From: Sinosporangium siamense
GTDB lineage: Bacteria > Actinomycetota > Actinomycetes > Streptosporangiales > Streptosporangiaceae
Direction: 5' to 3'
Length of the DNA stretch: 64,000 bases
NCBI RefSeq assembly: GCF_016863435.1
Contig: NZ_BOOW01000035.1
Location: forward strand, 1 to 64,000
Positions 24,341 to 33,059 of the stretch are shown one piece after another. The stretch's first letter is position 1. Each line of letters opens with the position of its first letter. The translations under genes and the position numbers were made by a program. The notes beneath the pieces are model-generated. The model was not told where the DNA came from and ran no database searches. It worked only from the letters and a program-made list of their open reading frames with translations.

Positions 24341-24940
24341 TCACTCCTGCGGCTCGGACTCGTCCGCAGTGTGGTCGTCGTCGTTGCGCCTGGCCTTGGC
24401 CGCCGCCTTCTCCGCCTTGGCCTCGGCCTTCTTCTTGTGCGGGCCAATGACCATGATCATGTTACGGCCGTCCTGCTTGGCCTGGGACTCCACGAAGCCG
24501 AGCTCCTGAACATCCTCTGCCAGGCGCTGGAGCAGCCGGAACCCGAGCTCGGGACGGGACTGCTCACGACCGCGGAACATGATCGTGACCTTGACCTTGT
24601 CTCCGGCCTTGAGGAACCGCACCACGTGACCCTTCTTGGTCTCGTAGTCGTGCGGGTCGATCTTCGGACGGAGCTTGATCTCCTTGATGATCGTGTGCGC
24701 CTGGTTGCGACGCGCCTCGCGCGCCTTCATCGCGGACTCGTACTTGAACTTTCCGTAGTCCATGAGCTTGCACACGGGCGGACGAGCCGTGGCCGCGACC
24801 TCGACGAGGTCGAGGTCGGCCTCCTGGGCCAGCTTCAGGGCATCGTGGATCGAGACGATGCCGACCTGCTCCCCGTTAGGGCCGACGAGGCGGACCTCTG
24901 GCACACGAATACGCTCGTTGATGCGGGGCTCGGCGCTGAT
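24341..24940 (-). CDS. infC: Translation initiation factor IF-3, ATC start codon
   Basis: Binds the 30S subunit and proof-reads start codon choice. The 199-residue protein has the N-terminal domain ([15 protein letters not shown]) and the C-terminal domain after a lysine-rich linker, with an extra acidic and alanine/lysine-rich tail of about 30 residues. The family N-terminus begins at ISAEPRIN. The codon there is ATC at 24938-24940, preceded by AGGAGG (24945-24950) four bases upstream. An in-frame ATG at 25039 lies upstream but has no ribosome-binding site. IF-3 rejects non-canonical starts, so this gives autoregulation, as with AUU in E. coli infC. Confidence 0.94.
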   Translation of the reverse strand: MSAEPRINERIRVPEVRLVGPNGEQVGIVSIHDALKLAQEADLDLVEVAATARPPVCKLMDYGKFKYESAMKAREARRNQAHTIIKEIKLRPKIDPHDYETKKGHVVRFLKAGDKVKVTIMFRGREQSRPELGFRLLQRLAEDVQELGFVESQAKQDGRNMIMVIGPHKKKAEAKAEKAAAKARRNDDDHTADESEPQE

Positions 24941-25180
24941 GGGACCTCCTAGGTACCTGGCGTTGGTGTATCCGCTGTGGTGCTCGACCGTGCCGGGAGG
25001 CATCCGCCGGAAAACGCGAATGCCCCGCACGTCGCGCATGCGGGGCCACTGAGCACCTCGGCACCTGAGCCGTGAGCTCTTTCCGGATGATGTCCGGCGT
25101 GATCCTTAACCCGCGCGCATCTCAGCTCGCAGGTGGGAGGGAGACCTCCGCTTGCGCGTCCAGCAGGCATGCTGGACCGA
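24941..25180 (-). promoter_or_regulatory. Long structured 5' leader of infC
   Basis: About 240 bases of minus-strand leader contain several perfect stems. GTCCAGCA pairs with TGCTGGAC (25159-25178), and CCCCGCA pairs with TGCGGGG near 25021-25045. The leader stays open in the infC frame from 25039. Autoregulation of infC operons through such leaders is common; no specific Rfam family can be assigned by eye. Confidence 0.5.
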
Positions 25181-25321
25181 TCGAGCAGTTACGTTACCAC
25201 AACACGGTCGGCTTACCGAATCATCCCTATCCCAAAAGCCGCACGTTAACCGCATGCACGACATCGCACATTCCCCGCCAGACCTCCGGACCATACCCCA
25301 CACAGAGATCAAGCTCCCACA

Positions 25322-25342
25322 CCGGGCGAAACCCCCGCCCGG
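25322..25342 (-). terminator. Hairpin downstream of aroE
   Basis: CCGGGC (25322-25327) pairs with GCCCGG (25337-25342) around a 9-base loop, about 110 bp after the aroE stop. The remaining gap 25181-25453 holds the infC promoter region and no gene. Confidence 0.45.
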
Positions 25343-25453
25343 CTGAAACGGCAGGCTCAAGGGGGCCTCCAGCGTGGTCATCACCGCTTGCCGCATCGGA
25401 GGTGGCGTCCGTGCCGGCACCCGGGCCCGCTCTATGCCGGGGAGGCTCGGCCG

Positions 25454-26302
25454 CTAACCGCGTGAGGACGCCTCGGCGGCGCGGCGGCGGAGTTCGGCCT
25501 CGCCGGCCTCGCGCATGGCCTCGACCGGCACGTCCGTGCGGCCGGTCATCAGCTCCACCTGGCGAACCGCCTGGTGAAGCAGCATGGGAAAACCTCCGAG
25601 CACCGTGCCACCGGCCGCGGCGACGGCCTCCGCGACGGTGGTCGGCCATGGCGCGTAGACCACGTCGAAGAGCGCGGGCACCCTCGCCAGCGCGCTCGCG
25701 TGCGCGTCCGCGACACCCGACGGCAGAGTGGAGACCACCAGGTCGGCACCCCCGCCGAGGATCTCGTCCAGCTCGTCGAAGGTCCGTACGGCGAGAGCCA
25801 CCCCGAGCCGGTCCGCAGCCTCGGCCGTCTCCCCCGCCCGAGCCGGGTCGCGCACCACGAGGGTGGCCTGGAAGAGGCCGAGGTCGGCGAAGGCCGCCAG
25901 GGCCGAGGCCGCGGTCGCGCCGCCGCCCAGGACGACGGCGGAGGCGGGAGCCTTGACCCCCGCCTCGGTGAGTGCCGTCACCATGCCGTAGACGTCGGTG
26001 TTGTGGCCGTGGCGCCCACCGTCGCGGAAGACGACCGTGTTGGCCCCGCCCACCGCGACCGCCGTCTGCGAGACCGTGTCGAGGAGCGGCAGCACCGCCC
26101 GCTTGAGCGGCATCGTGAGCGAGAGCCCGGCCCACTCGGGGCCGAGGCCCGCCACCAGCGACGGGAGGCCCGCCTCGTCGCACTCGACGGCCTCGTAGTG
26201 CCAGTCGAGGCCCATGCCGGCATATGCCGTACGGTGCAGGATCGGGGAGAGGGAGTGGCGCACTGGGAACCCCAGCACCGCCGCCCGTGTCTGCGCGCTC
26301 AC
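25454..26302 (-). CDS. aroE: Shikimate dehydrogenase
   Basis: NADP-dependent reduction of 3-dehydroshikimate in aromatic amino acid synthesis. The protein has 282 residues. The shikimate-binding SLSP is at about residues 15-18 (GFPVRHSLSPILH). The catalytic lysine is in SLTMPLKRA, where the usual NVTxPxK reads LTMPLK. The catalytic aspartate is in GHNTDVYG, and the dinucleotide-binding loop is VLGGGATAAS. The start is GTG 26302, overlapping the mltG stop in GTGA. The alaS-ruvX-mltG-aroE order is conserved in actinobacteria. Confidence 0.94.
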   Translation of the reverse strand: MSAQTRAAVLGFPVRHSLSPILHRTAYAGMGLDWHYEAVECDEAGLPSLVAGLGPEWAGLSLTMPLKRAVLPLLDTVSQTAVAVGGANTVVFRDGGRHGHNTDVYGMVTALTEAGVKAPASAVVLGGGATAASALAAFADLGLFQATLVVRDPARAGETAEAADRLGVALAVRTFDELDEILGGGADLVVSTLPSGVADAHASALARVPALFDVVYAPWPTTVAEAVAAAGGTVLGGFPMLLHQAVRQVELMTGRTDVPVEAMREAGEAELRRRAAEASSRG

Positions 26303-27459
26303 CCGTTGTTCCAGTTCCTCTCGAACTCGGCCTTGAACTGGTTGAACTCCGACTCGTGCTCGGTGAACTTCGTGATGGCGTTCTTCGGGTCGGTGGTGAC
26401 GAAGAAGATCCAAGGGCCCGGCGTCGGGTTGAGCGCCGCCTTGATCGCGTTCATGCCGGGGTTCGTGATCGGGCCGGGCGGCAGCCCCTGGTACTTGTAG
26501 GTGTTGTACGGCGACTTGATCTCCAGCTGCTTGTGGGTCGCCGCGATGCCCTTGGTGTTGTGGGCGTACATCACGGTGCTGTCCATCCGCAGGTGCATGT
26601 TGATGCCGAGCCGGTTGTAGATCACCCTGGCGACCCTGCCCATGTCCGATGGTTTGCCGGACTCCGCCTCGACGATGCTGGCGATGGTCAGGATCTGGTG
26701 CGGGGTGAAGCCGAGCTTCTTGGCGGCACCCTCGAGGTCGATCGCCGAGACCTCTTTCTCATAGCGCTCGACCATGTTGGCGAAGATGTCGGTCGCCGAC
26801 ATCCTGTCGGTGAACTCGTATGCCGCGGGGAAGAGATAGCCCTCCGCCTTGCCCTTGGCCGGGGCGGGAAGACCGAGCGCCTCGCCGTCCCTGGACGCCT
26901 TGAGCAGCTCGCTCTTGGGCTTGCCCGTCTCTTTCGCGATCGTGTTGATGACATCGCTTACCCGGTAGCCCTCGGGGATCACAAAGCGGTTCTGAATGCG
27001 CTTTTGCGGATCGAGAAGCCCTACGGCGAGAGCCGCGGACATGCCTTTGCGCAGCTTGTACTCACCCGGCTGCAGGGAGGAGCTCTTACCTGCGTCGCCG
27101 ATGGCGTTGGTGAAGGCACGGGCGCTGGCCACGACGCCCTTCTCCTCAAGGGTCTGGGCGACCTCGGTGGCGCTCTGGCCTTCCTTGATCTCTATGACGA
27201 CCTCGCCACTGCCCTGCCCTGGGAAGTCGTCGGCGACCATCACGTCGCTCAGCCATACGTAGCCGTAGTAACCGGCGCCTCCGACGACGCCCACCAGGAT
27301 GATGAGCGCGAGCATGGGGGCGAGAAACCCGCCTCGGTTGCGCCTGCGGCGTCTTCGGCGCCCGCCCCGCTTACCGGAGCGGCCCGACGAGCCGCGCGAG
27401 CGGCGGCCCGATCCCTCGTCGTCGGACCCGGTCAGGAAGTCCATATCGAGATCGTTCAT
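26299..27459 (-). CDS. mltG: Endolytic murein transglycosylase
   Basis: Cleaves nascent glycan strands and is thought to terminate peptidoglycan polymerisation. The 386-residue protein has a cytoplasmic arginine/glycine-rich N-terminus (about 20-45) and one membrane helix (about 47-67). A LysM-like segment and the YceG domain follow; the catalytic glutamate is in ASIVEAESG. The start is set at ATG 27459 (MNDLDMDF); a TTG at 27474 is in frame and neither has a good ribosome-binding site. Just upstream on the same strand is a decayed copy of the same C-terminal segment (27638-27772). Confidence 0.92.
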   Translation of the reverse strand: MNDLDMDFLTGSDDEGSGRRSRGSSGRSGKRGGRRRRRRRNRGGFLAPMLALIILVGVVGGAGYYGYVWLSDVMVADDFPGQGSGEVVIEIKEGQSATEVAQTLEEKGVVASARAFTNAIGDAGKSSSLQPGEYKLRKGMSAALAVGLLDPQKRIQNRFVIPEGYRVSDVINTIAKETGKPKSELLKASRDGEALGLPAPAKGKAEGYLFPAAYEFTDRMSATDIFANMVERYEKEVSAIDLEGAAKKLGFTPHQILTIASIVEAESGKPSDMGRVARVIYNRLGINMHLRMDSTVMYAHNTKGIAATHKQLEIKSPYNTYKYQGLPPGPITNPGMNAIKAALNPTPGPWIFFVTTDPKNAITKFTEHESEFNQFKAEFERNWNNG

Positions 27460-27637
27460 TGATGTGCTGGCCAATCTCCCGATTCGAACGGTCCGGCGCT
27501 AAATGATCGCGCCCGGCCGGAAGGGGGTCTCCCTGCCATACATCCCTGGTGCCGCATACTTCGTTGCATACGGCCACTGAGCCCTGGAGTTGGGCTCGCG
27601 ATATGCCCCACGGGGATCGGGGGTATCCCACCGGGCA

Positions 27638-27772
27638 TCATCGCATCCCGAGGTATCTGTTCAGCTCTTCCCGGTATCTCACGAAGTCACTCTCTTTGTC
27701 AGTGAATTTCGTGATTCTATGCTTCAAATCTCCGTAGCCATACCAAACCGGACGGCTACGCTTTGTGATCAA
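27638..27772 (-). pseudogene. Fragment resembling the C-terminus of an MltG-like protein
   Basis: A minus-strand frame without start codon ends at TGA 27638-27640 and reads ...RPVWYGYGDLKHRITKFTD, then KESDFVRYREELNRYL. The core ITKFT-(D/E)-x-ES-(D/E)-F matches the C-terminus of the adjacent mltG (ITKFTEHESEF). Base composition is near 50% GC, far below the surroundings, and a 7+5-bp hairpin covers 27679-27714. It is either a decayed second mltG-like gene or a remnant of another protein with a similar tail. Its upstream part is lost under the ruvX gene. Confidence 0.5.
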
Positions 27773-28227
27773 AGGGGCGGCTCGACGGCGCGGCCAGGCG
27801 GCCTGCCCGTCGAACGCTCAAAATCCAACGCCGCCTGAAGCAGCACCACCGCCGCGGCCTGATCGACCACGTCACGCTGCCGCCGGGCACGCACGCCGCT
27901 GGCGCGCAGGCCCTGCTGAGCGGTGACCGTGGTCAGCCGCTCGTCGAACAGGCGCACCGGGACCGGCTTGACGCGCGCCGCGATCCGGCCGGCGAAGTCG
28001 GCGGCGGCCTGCGCCGCAGCGCCCTGGCGGCCCGCCAGGGAGGTCGGCAGGCCGACGACGATCTCCATCGCCTCATGCTCGGCGACCAGGCCGGCGAGCC
28101 GGTCGAGGTCGCCCTTCCCTCGGCGTACGGTCTCCACGGGAGTGGCGAGCAACCCCGAGGGGTCGCAGCGCGCCACTCCCACGCGCACCGTGCCGACGTC
28201 GACGGCGAGTCGCACGCCAGATCGCAT
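27769..28227 (-). CDS. ruvX: Putative Holliday junction resolvase / pre-16S rRNA nuclease YqgF
   Basis: A 152-residue RNase H-fold protein of the YqgF/RuvX family, which matures the 5' end of 16S rRNA in E. coli. The first catalytic aspartate is in [14 protein letters not shown]. The second acidic motif is in [14 protein letters not shown], and the last aspartate is in [11 protein letters not shown]. The start is ATG 28227, seven bases after the alaS stop, with GAGG upstream. The longer open frame is alaS in another frame. Confidence 0.93.
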   Translation of the reverse strand: MRSGVRLAVDVGTVRVGVARCDPSGLLATPVETVRRGKGDLDRLAGLVAEHEAMEIVVGLPTSLAGRQGAAAQAAADFAGRIAARVKPVPVRLFDERLTTVTAQQGLRASGVRARRQRDVVDQAAAVVLLQAALDFERSTGRPPGRAVEPPL

Positions 28228-28234
28228 GCGGACC

Positions 28235-30907
28235 TCAGCCGACCTGACCGGCGATCGTGTCGCCGACCGCGCGCAGGGCGTCTCCGATCGCCTCGGGGCG
28301 GGTGCCACCGCCCTGAGCGACGTCGTCCTTGCCGCCACCGCCACCCCCAAGTGCCTTGGCGGCCACGCCCACCAGCCGTCCGGCCGACAGACCGCGTGCG
28401 CGCCCCGCCTCATTGACAGCGGCGACCACGACCGGCCGGTCCGAGGGGACACCGGCGACCACGACCACCGCGGCGCGGTCACCGGGGAAGCGGCCACGCA
28501 CATCAAGGGCGAGTTTACGCAGGTCATCAGCGGATGTGCCATCAGGCGCGCGGTGGGTCACTACGGACACACCGCCCGTCTCGGGCGCACCGGCGGCGAG
28601 CTCTCCCGCCACGGCGAGCACCTGGGCAGAACGCAGCTTGTCGAGCTCCTTCTCCGCGGCGCGGAGGCGCGAGACGATGCCCTCGACGCGCTCGGGCAGC
28701 TCCTCGCGGCGCGTCTTCAGCTGCTCGCTGATCTGCGCCACCAGCACGCTCTCGCGGGCGAGGAAGCGGAAGGCGTCGATGCCGACCAGCGCCTCGACGC
28801 GGCGCACGCCCGCGCCGATGGACGACTCGCCGAGCACCTTGACGAGGCCGAGCTGGCCGGAGCTCGCGACGTGAGTGCCGCCGCACAGCTCACGGGAGTA
28901 TTCGCCGACCTCGACGACCCGCACCTCGTCGCCGTATTTCTCGCCGAACAGGGCGAGCGCCCCCATCTTCCTGGCCTCGGCCTGGCTGGTGTAGTAGGCG
29001 TTGACCTTGAGGTCGTTGATCAGCACCGCGTTGACCTCGTCCTCGACGTCGCGCAGCATGCTCGCCGGCACGGCGCCCGCGGCGGTGAAGTCGAAGCGGA
29101 AACGGCCCGGGGAGTTCTCGGAACCGGCCTGCGCGGCCGACTCGCCGAGCGCGTTGCGGAAGCCGCGGTGCACGAGGTGGGTGGCGGTGTGGCTGCGGGA
29201 GATCGCACGGCGGCGCTCGACGTCGACCTCGGCGTGGACGGCCTCACCCACCCGCACCTCGCCCGCGCGCACCTTGCCGCGGTGCACGACGACACCCGCG
29301 ACCGGCGACTGCACGTCGACGACCTCGATCTCGCCCCCCGCGGTTCTGATCACGCCCTGGTCGGCGAGCTGGCCGCCGCCCTCGGCGTAGAAAGGGGTGC
29401 GATCGAGCACGATCTCGACCGTCATGCCCGCGCCGGCGGCGGGGGCGGCCACGCCGTCGATGAGGACGCCGATGACGGTGGCCTCGGCGAGCGTGGTGTT
29501 GTAGCCGAGGAAGTCGACCTTGCCGGTCTTCTCAAGGATGTCGCCGAAGACCGAGATGTCGGCGTTGCCGGTCTTCTTGGCCGCGGCGTCGGCCTTGGCC
29601 CGGTCGCGCTGCTCCTTCATGAGGCGGCGGAAGCCGTCCTCGTCGACCTTCAGCCCCTGCTCGACCGCCATCTCCAAGGTCAGGTCGATGGGGAACCCGT
29701 AGGTGTCGTGGAGCTGGAACGCCTGGCTGCCCGACAGCACCGGCGCGCCCTTGCGCTTGGTCTCCTCCACCGCGGCGTCGAAGATGGCGGTGCCGGTGCG
29801 CAGGGTGCCGAGGAACGACGCCTCCTCGGCGTCGATCACCGTGTGGATGTTGGCGGCGTCGGCCTTGAGCTGCTGGTATTGCTCGGCCATCACCTCGATG
29901 GTGGTTGCGGTCAGCTCGTGCATGTAGCGCTCCTCGCCCGCGCCGAGCAGGCGCAGGTTGCGGATCGCGCGGCGGAGCATGCGGCGCAGCACATAACCCC
30001 GGCCCTCGTTGGAGGGCAGCACGCCGTCGCCCACCAGCATGACGCCCGCGCGCATGTGGTCGGCGACCACGCGCAGCGAGACGTCCGAACGCGGGTCGCG
30101 GCCATAGCGGCTGCGGGTCAGCTCGGCTGCCCGGTCGAGGATCTTGTAGGTGGTGTCGATCTCGTAGATGTTGTCGACACCCTGCAGGATCGCGGCCATG
30201 CGCTCCAGGCCCATGCCGGTGTCCACGCTCTTGGCCGGCAGGTCGCCGAGGATCGGGAAGTTGTCCTTGCCGCCGCCCTCACCCCGCTCGAACTGCATGA
30301 ACACGTTGTTCCACACTTCGAGATAGCGGTTCTCGTCGGCGATCGGGCCGCCCTCGACGCCGTATTCGGGGCCGCGGTCGTAGTAGATCTCCGAGCAGGG
30401 GCCGCAGGGGCCCGGCACGCCCATCGACCAGAAGTTGTCGGCCATGCCGCGCCGCTGGATGCGCTCAAGCGGCACCCCGGCCTTGCGGTGCCAGATGTCC
30501 TGCGCCTCGTCGTCGTCGAGGTAGACGGTCACCCACAGCCGGTCCTCGGGGAAGCCGAAGCCGCCCTCGGACTCGGGCCGGGTCAGCAGCTCCCACGCGA
30601 ACGGGATCGCGTCTTCCTTGAAGTAGTCGCCGAACGAGAAGTTGCCCAGCATCTGGAAGAAGCTCGCGTGACGCGTGGTCTTGCCGACCTCGTCGATGTC
30701 GAGCGTACGGATGACCTTCTGGGCGCTCGCGGCCCGCCGGTAAGGCGGCTTCTGCTGGCCGAGGAAATACGGCTTGAACGGCACCATGCCTGCGTTGACC
30801 AGCAGCAGGGTCGGGTCTTCGGCCACGAGGCTGGCCGAGGGCACCACGGTGTGCCCGCGCTCTTCGAAAAAGCGCAGGAAGCGGCGGGCGATCTCTGCCG
30901 ACTCCAT
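28235..30907 (-). CDS. alaS: Alanyl-tRNA synthetase
   Basis: Charges tRNA-Ala and edits mis-acylated Ser and Gly. The 890-residue protein has the N-terminal class II core ([16 protein letters not shown]). It is followed by the tRNA-recognition domain and the editing domain with zinc ligands HTATH near residue 580 and CGGTH near 680. A DHHA1 C-Ala domain ends it. The length is typical. Downstream, ruvX-mltG-aroE follow in the same direction. The upstream gap of about 640 bp is mostly the degenerate 22-bp repeat field. Confidence 0.97.
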   Translation of the reverse strand: MESAEIARRFLRFFEERGHTVVPSASLVAEDPTLLLVNAGMVPFKPYFLGQQKPPYRRAASAQKVIRTLDIDEVGKTTRHASFFQMLGNFSFGDYFKEDAIPFAWELLTRPESEGGFGFPEDRLWVTVYLDDDEAQDIWHRKAGVPLERIQRRGMADNFWSMGVPGPCGPCSEIYYDRGPEYGVEGGPIADENRYLEVWNNVFMQFERGEGGGKDNFPILGDLPAKSVDTGMGLERMAAILQGVDNIYEIDTTYKILDRAAELTRSRYGRDPRSDVSLRVVADHMRAGVMLVGDGVLPSNEGRGYVLRRMLRRAIRNLRLLGAGEERYMHELTATTIEVMAEQYQQLKADAANIHTVIDAEEASFLGTLRTGTAIFDAAVEETKRKGAPVLSGSQAFQLHDTYGFPIDLTLEMAVEQGLKVDEDGFRRLMKEQRDRAKADAAAKKTGNADISVFGDILEKTGKVDFLGYNTTLAEATVIGVLIDGVAAPAAGAGMTVEIVLDRTPFYAEGGGQLADQGVIRTAGGEIEVVDVQSPVAGVVVHRGKVRAGEVRVGEAVHAEVDVERRRAISRSHTATHLVHRGFRNALGESAAQAGSENSPGRFRFDFTAAGAVPASMLRDVEDEVNAVLINDLKVNAYYTSQAEARKMGALALFGEKYGDEVRVVEVGEYSRELCGGTHVASSGQLGLVKVLGESSIGAGVRRVEALVGIDAFRFLARESVLVAQISEQLKTRREELPERVEGIVSRLRAAEKELDKLRSAQVLAVAGELAAGAPETGGVSVVTHRAPDGTSADDLRKLALDVRGRFPGDRAAVVVVAGVPSDRPVVVAAVNEAGRARGLSAGRLVGVAAKALGGGGGGKDDVAQGGGTRPEAIGDALRAVGDTIAGQVG

Positions 30908-31099
30908 GAGCTGCCGTCCTTTGCGTTAGGGGCTGTCGTCTACCTGATGAACCGCAGTCGCCGGTCCTCACCGACTACGGTAGAGCTGATCGGGGGCGTC
31001 CACGACCAAAGGGGCCTTATACCGCGCGCCGCCCCGGGACCACCGATTCCCTGAGTCAGCCGGTCTGGACTCCTCGGGCGAACGCCTCGGCTGCCGGCT

Positions 31100-31520
31100 C
31101 AGGCACCCGGACCGCTTTGGCCGGTCACCCGAGTCAGCCCGTCTGGGCTCCTCGGTGCGAGCACCCCAGTCGGTGGTTCGGGCATCCGGACCGCTTTGGC
31201 CGGTCACCCGGACTGATCGGCTTGGGCATCCAGACCGCTTCGGCTCAGACGCCCTTGGCTTAGACGCCTTGGCTCAGACGCCCGAACCCATTGGGCCAGA
31301 CATCTGGACCGATGAGCCTGAGCACCTGGGTCGGTCCGGCCGGCAACCTGGGCCACTTGGCTCAGGCCTCCAGACCGATGCGCCCAGACATCCTGATTCA
31401 GGCCCCCAGACCGATCTAGCCGGACATTTGGCTGCTTGACTCAGATGTCTGAACTGAACCGGCCAGACACCCTGACCGTTCGGCTCGGGCACCCGGACCG
31501 ATCTGCCGACCCGGTCAGGC
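31100..31520. repeat. Degenerate ~22-bp tandem repeat field upstream of alaS
   Basis: About fifteen imperfect units follow each other, each roughly of the form CAGACACCCGGACCG followed by a T-rich GGCT or GCC end. Clear copies start near 31101, 31180, 31224, 31290, 31356, 31402, 31462 and 31487. The period is not a multiple of three and the frames are broken, so it is not coding. The two best copies share a longer GACCGCTTTGGCCGGTCACC block, 79 bp apart. The remaining gap 30908-31099 shows no gene. Confidence 0.7.
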
Positions 31521-31553
31521 GCCTATGCCAATGTCATCACGTTGCCAATGTCA

Positions 31554-31835
31554 TCACGCGCCGCGACCGGACCGCCGACCGGCGGCCGACCCGTGCTCCA
31601 CCCTGCCGACCTCAAGACGCGCGCGCAACTCGACCTCATGCTCGGCCGCCGCCTCCAGCACGTCGTCCGCGAACTCGCGCGCCTGCTCCAACAGGCCCAC
31701 CGCTCCCCCGGCGGCACGCCGCGCCAGGTGATCAGGGTGCAAAGCCTGGAGTTTGCGCATGGCCCACACCGCGAGCAGCGCACCGGCGGCCAGGTTGAGG
31801 CCGAGCATCATGATGCGGAAGAAGAGACGGATCAT
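31554..31835 (-). CDS. DUF6167-type small membrane protein
   Basis: A 93-residue protein starting MIRLFFRIMMLGLNLAAGA, with one N-terminal membrane helix and then an acidic amphipathic helical region. It is the companion of the DUF948 protein and overlaps it by 4 bp (ATGA). Genes of this kind commonly sit just upstream of alaS in actinobacteria. Function unknown; family label from memory of the conserved context and sequence style. Confidence 0.75.
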   Translation of the reverse strand: MIRLFFRIMMLGLNLAAGALLAVWAMRKLQALHPDHLARRAAGGAVGLLEQAREFADDVLEAAAEHEVELRARLEVGRVEHGSAAGRRSGRGA

Positions 31836-32290
31836 CTGGCCCGCCGCCCCCCGCGCAGAGCCCGCGCTCCATTTCGCCGCTGCCCTTGCGCTGGGGCCTG
31901 GCCCTGCCGCAGCACGGGCCGTGCGGGAGACCGGCCCCCGGAGCGGCGGGCCGCGATGGCCTGCCGTACGCCATAGGCGAAAGCGGACAACTTGATCAGC
32001 GGACCGGTGAACACCGTGGAGGCCAGATCGCTCACCTGGGCGACATGGCCGCTGACACGCTTGACGTCCTCGGTGATGGCGTCGACCGTGACGAGCCTGC
32101 GGTTGGTCTCGGTGACCGTGGCGCTCACGTCGTCGAGCAGAGGCGCGACCCGCTCGCTCATCTCCGACACCATCTTGGTGGTCTCGTTGATCAGCCGGGC
32201 GAGTTTGACGAGCACCATGGCCAGAAAGCAGACCAGGATCGCCCAAAACATGGCGACCACCAGGCCCGCGACCTCTCCCGCGGTTAGCAT
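31832..32290 (-). CDS. DUF948 domain-containing membrane protein
   Basis: A 152-residue protein with one N-terminal membrane helix (about residues 6-30). It is followed by a long helical, probably coiled-coil stretch containing the chemoreceptor-like phrase INETTKMVSEMSERVAPLLDD, typical of DUF948. The C-terminal 40 residues are basic and low in complexity. Together with the DUF6167-type partner it precedes alaS on the same strand. Function unknown; a membrane-associated structural role is only a guess. Confidence 0.82.
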   Translation of the reverse strand: MLTAGEVAGLVVAMFWAILVCFLAMVLVKLARLINETTKMVSEMSERVAPLLDDVSATVTETNRRLVTVDAITEDVKRVSGHVAQVSDLASTVFTGPLIKLSAFAYGVRQAIAARRSGGRSPARPVLRQGQAPAQGQRRNGARALRGGRRAR

Positions 32291-32515
32291 CTGCGGATCC
32301 GTCCCCTCGGCACGTGAATGGGGAAGACCTTATCGTGCCCCAGCCAACTTCCCCGCCACCACGCGCCCCACCAGCCCCAGCTCCGAAGGCCCTGGGATGT
32401 CGGCCGACATTCGGCCCTTATGATCAGTTTGATCAACGGAGGCGGCCCACCGACCTCCGCTGACCAACCGAACGAAAACAGGGCAGCAGTTCCACAAATG
32501 CGCAGGTAAACAAGT

Positions 32516-33023
32516 GTCGGCCCCGCACACGCGGGGATGGTCCTACCACGGTTGGTGATGCACGGAACCGCGTAGCGTCGACCCCGCACACGCGGGGATG
32601 GTCCGTCACTGCGCCTACGGCGCACACACTGACTAGTGTCGGCCCCGCACACGCGGGGATGGTCCCGGTGGGGTCCGCTCGATGTAGCAGTGGCGGCAGT
32701 CGGCCTCGCACACGCGGGGATGGTCCTTTCGGGCCGGGATCGATCCAGCTCACCGTGGGGTCGGCCCCGCACACGCGGGGATGGTCCCGTGCTAACGCGG
32801 GTGGAGCCTCTCTCGCGGGCGTCGGCCCCGCAGTCGCGGGGATGGCCCCCGGTCGTGATAGACGCGGTCGAGTTCCTGCACGTCGGCCCCGCACACGCGG
32901 GGATGCTCCGTTCGCGCACCAGGGCGTACCAATCGGCCAGCCGTCGGCCCCGCACACGCGGGGATGCTCCGGACAGCCCCGAGCCCGCGCAGCCCATCAG
33001 CCCCGCGCACGCGGGGATGCTCC
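32516..33023 (+). CRISPR. Orphan type I-E CRISPR array, 9 repeats
   Basis: Nine 28-bp repeats start at 32516, 32577, 32638, 32699, 32760, 32821, 32882, 32943 and 32996. The core is GCCCCGCACACGCGGGG, followed by ATGGTCC. The first seven spacers are all 33 bp and the last is 25 bp. Repeat style and spacer length match subtype I-E of actinomycetes. Repeats 1-5 are nearly identical (one change each in 2 and 4) and repeat 6 has three changes. Repeats 7-9 share ATGCTCC, and repeat 9 has three further changes, so decay is at the right end and the leader should be left of 32516, where the DNA is relatively AT-rich. No cas gene lies in the window. Confidence 0.95.
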
Positions 33024-33059
33024 GTACACCCGCAGCTCGGACCTCGAACTACACGGACC

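Noticed and set aside
25019-25039. ATG at 25039 as the true start of infC
   Set aside because: No ribosome-binding site, and the family N-terminus begins at the ATC codon with AGGAGG in front.
27480-27500. T-loop-like GTTCGAATC suggesting a tRNA (minus strand)
   Set aside because: No acceptor, D or anticodon stem could be built around it.
27923-31054. Open frame of over 1000 codons opposite alaS and ruvX
   Set aside because: Wholly antisense to alaS, whose motifs are intact; composition (runs of Val, Asp, His, Gly) is typical of shadow frames.
31155-31492. Small frames on both strands upstream of alaS
   Set aside because: Products of the degenerate 22-bp repeat; period and frame breaks rule out a conserved protein.
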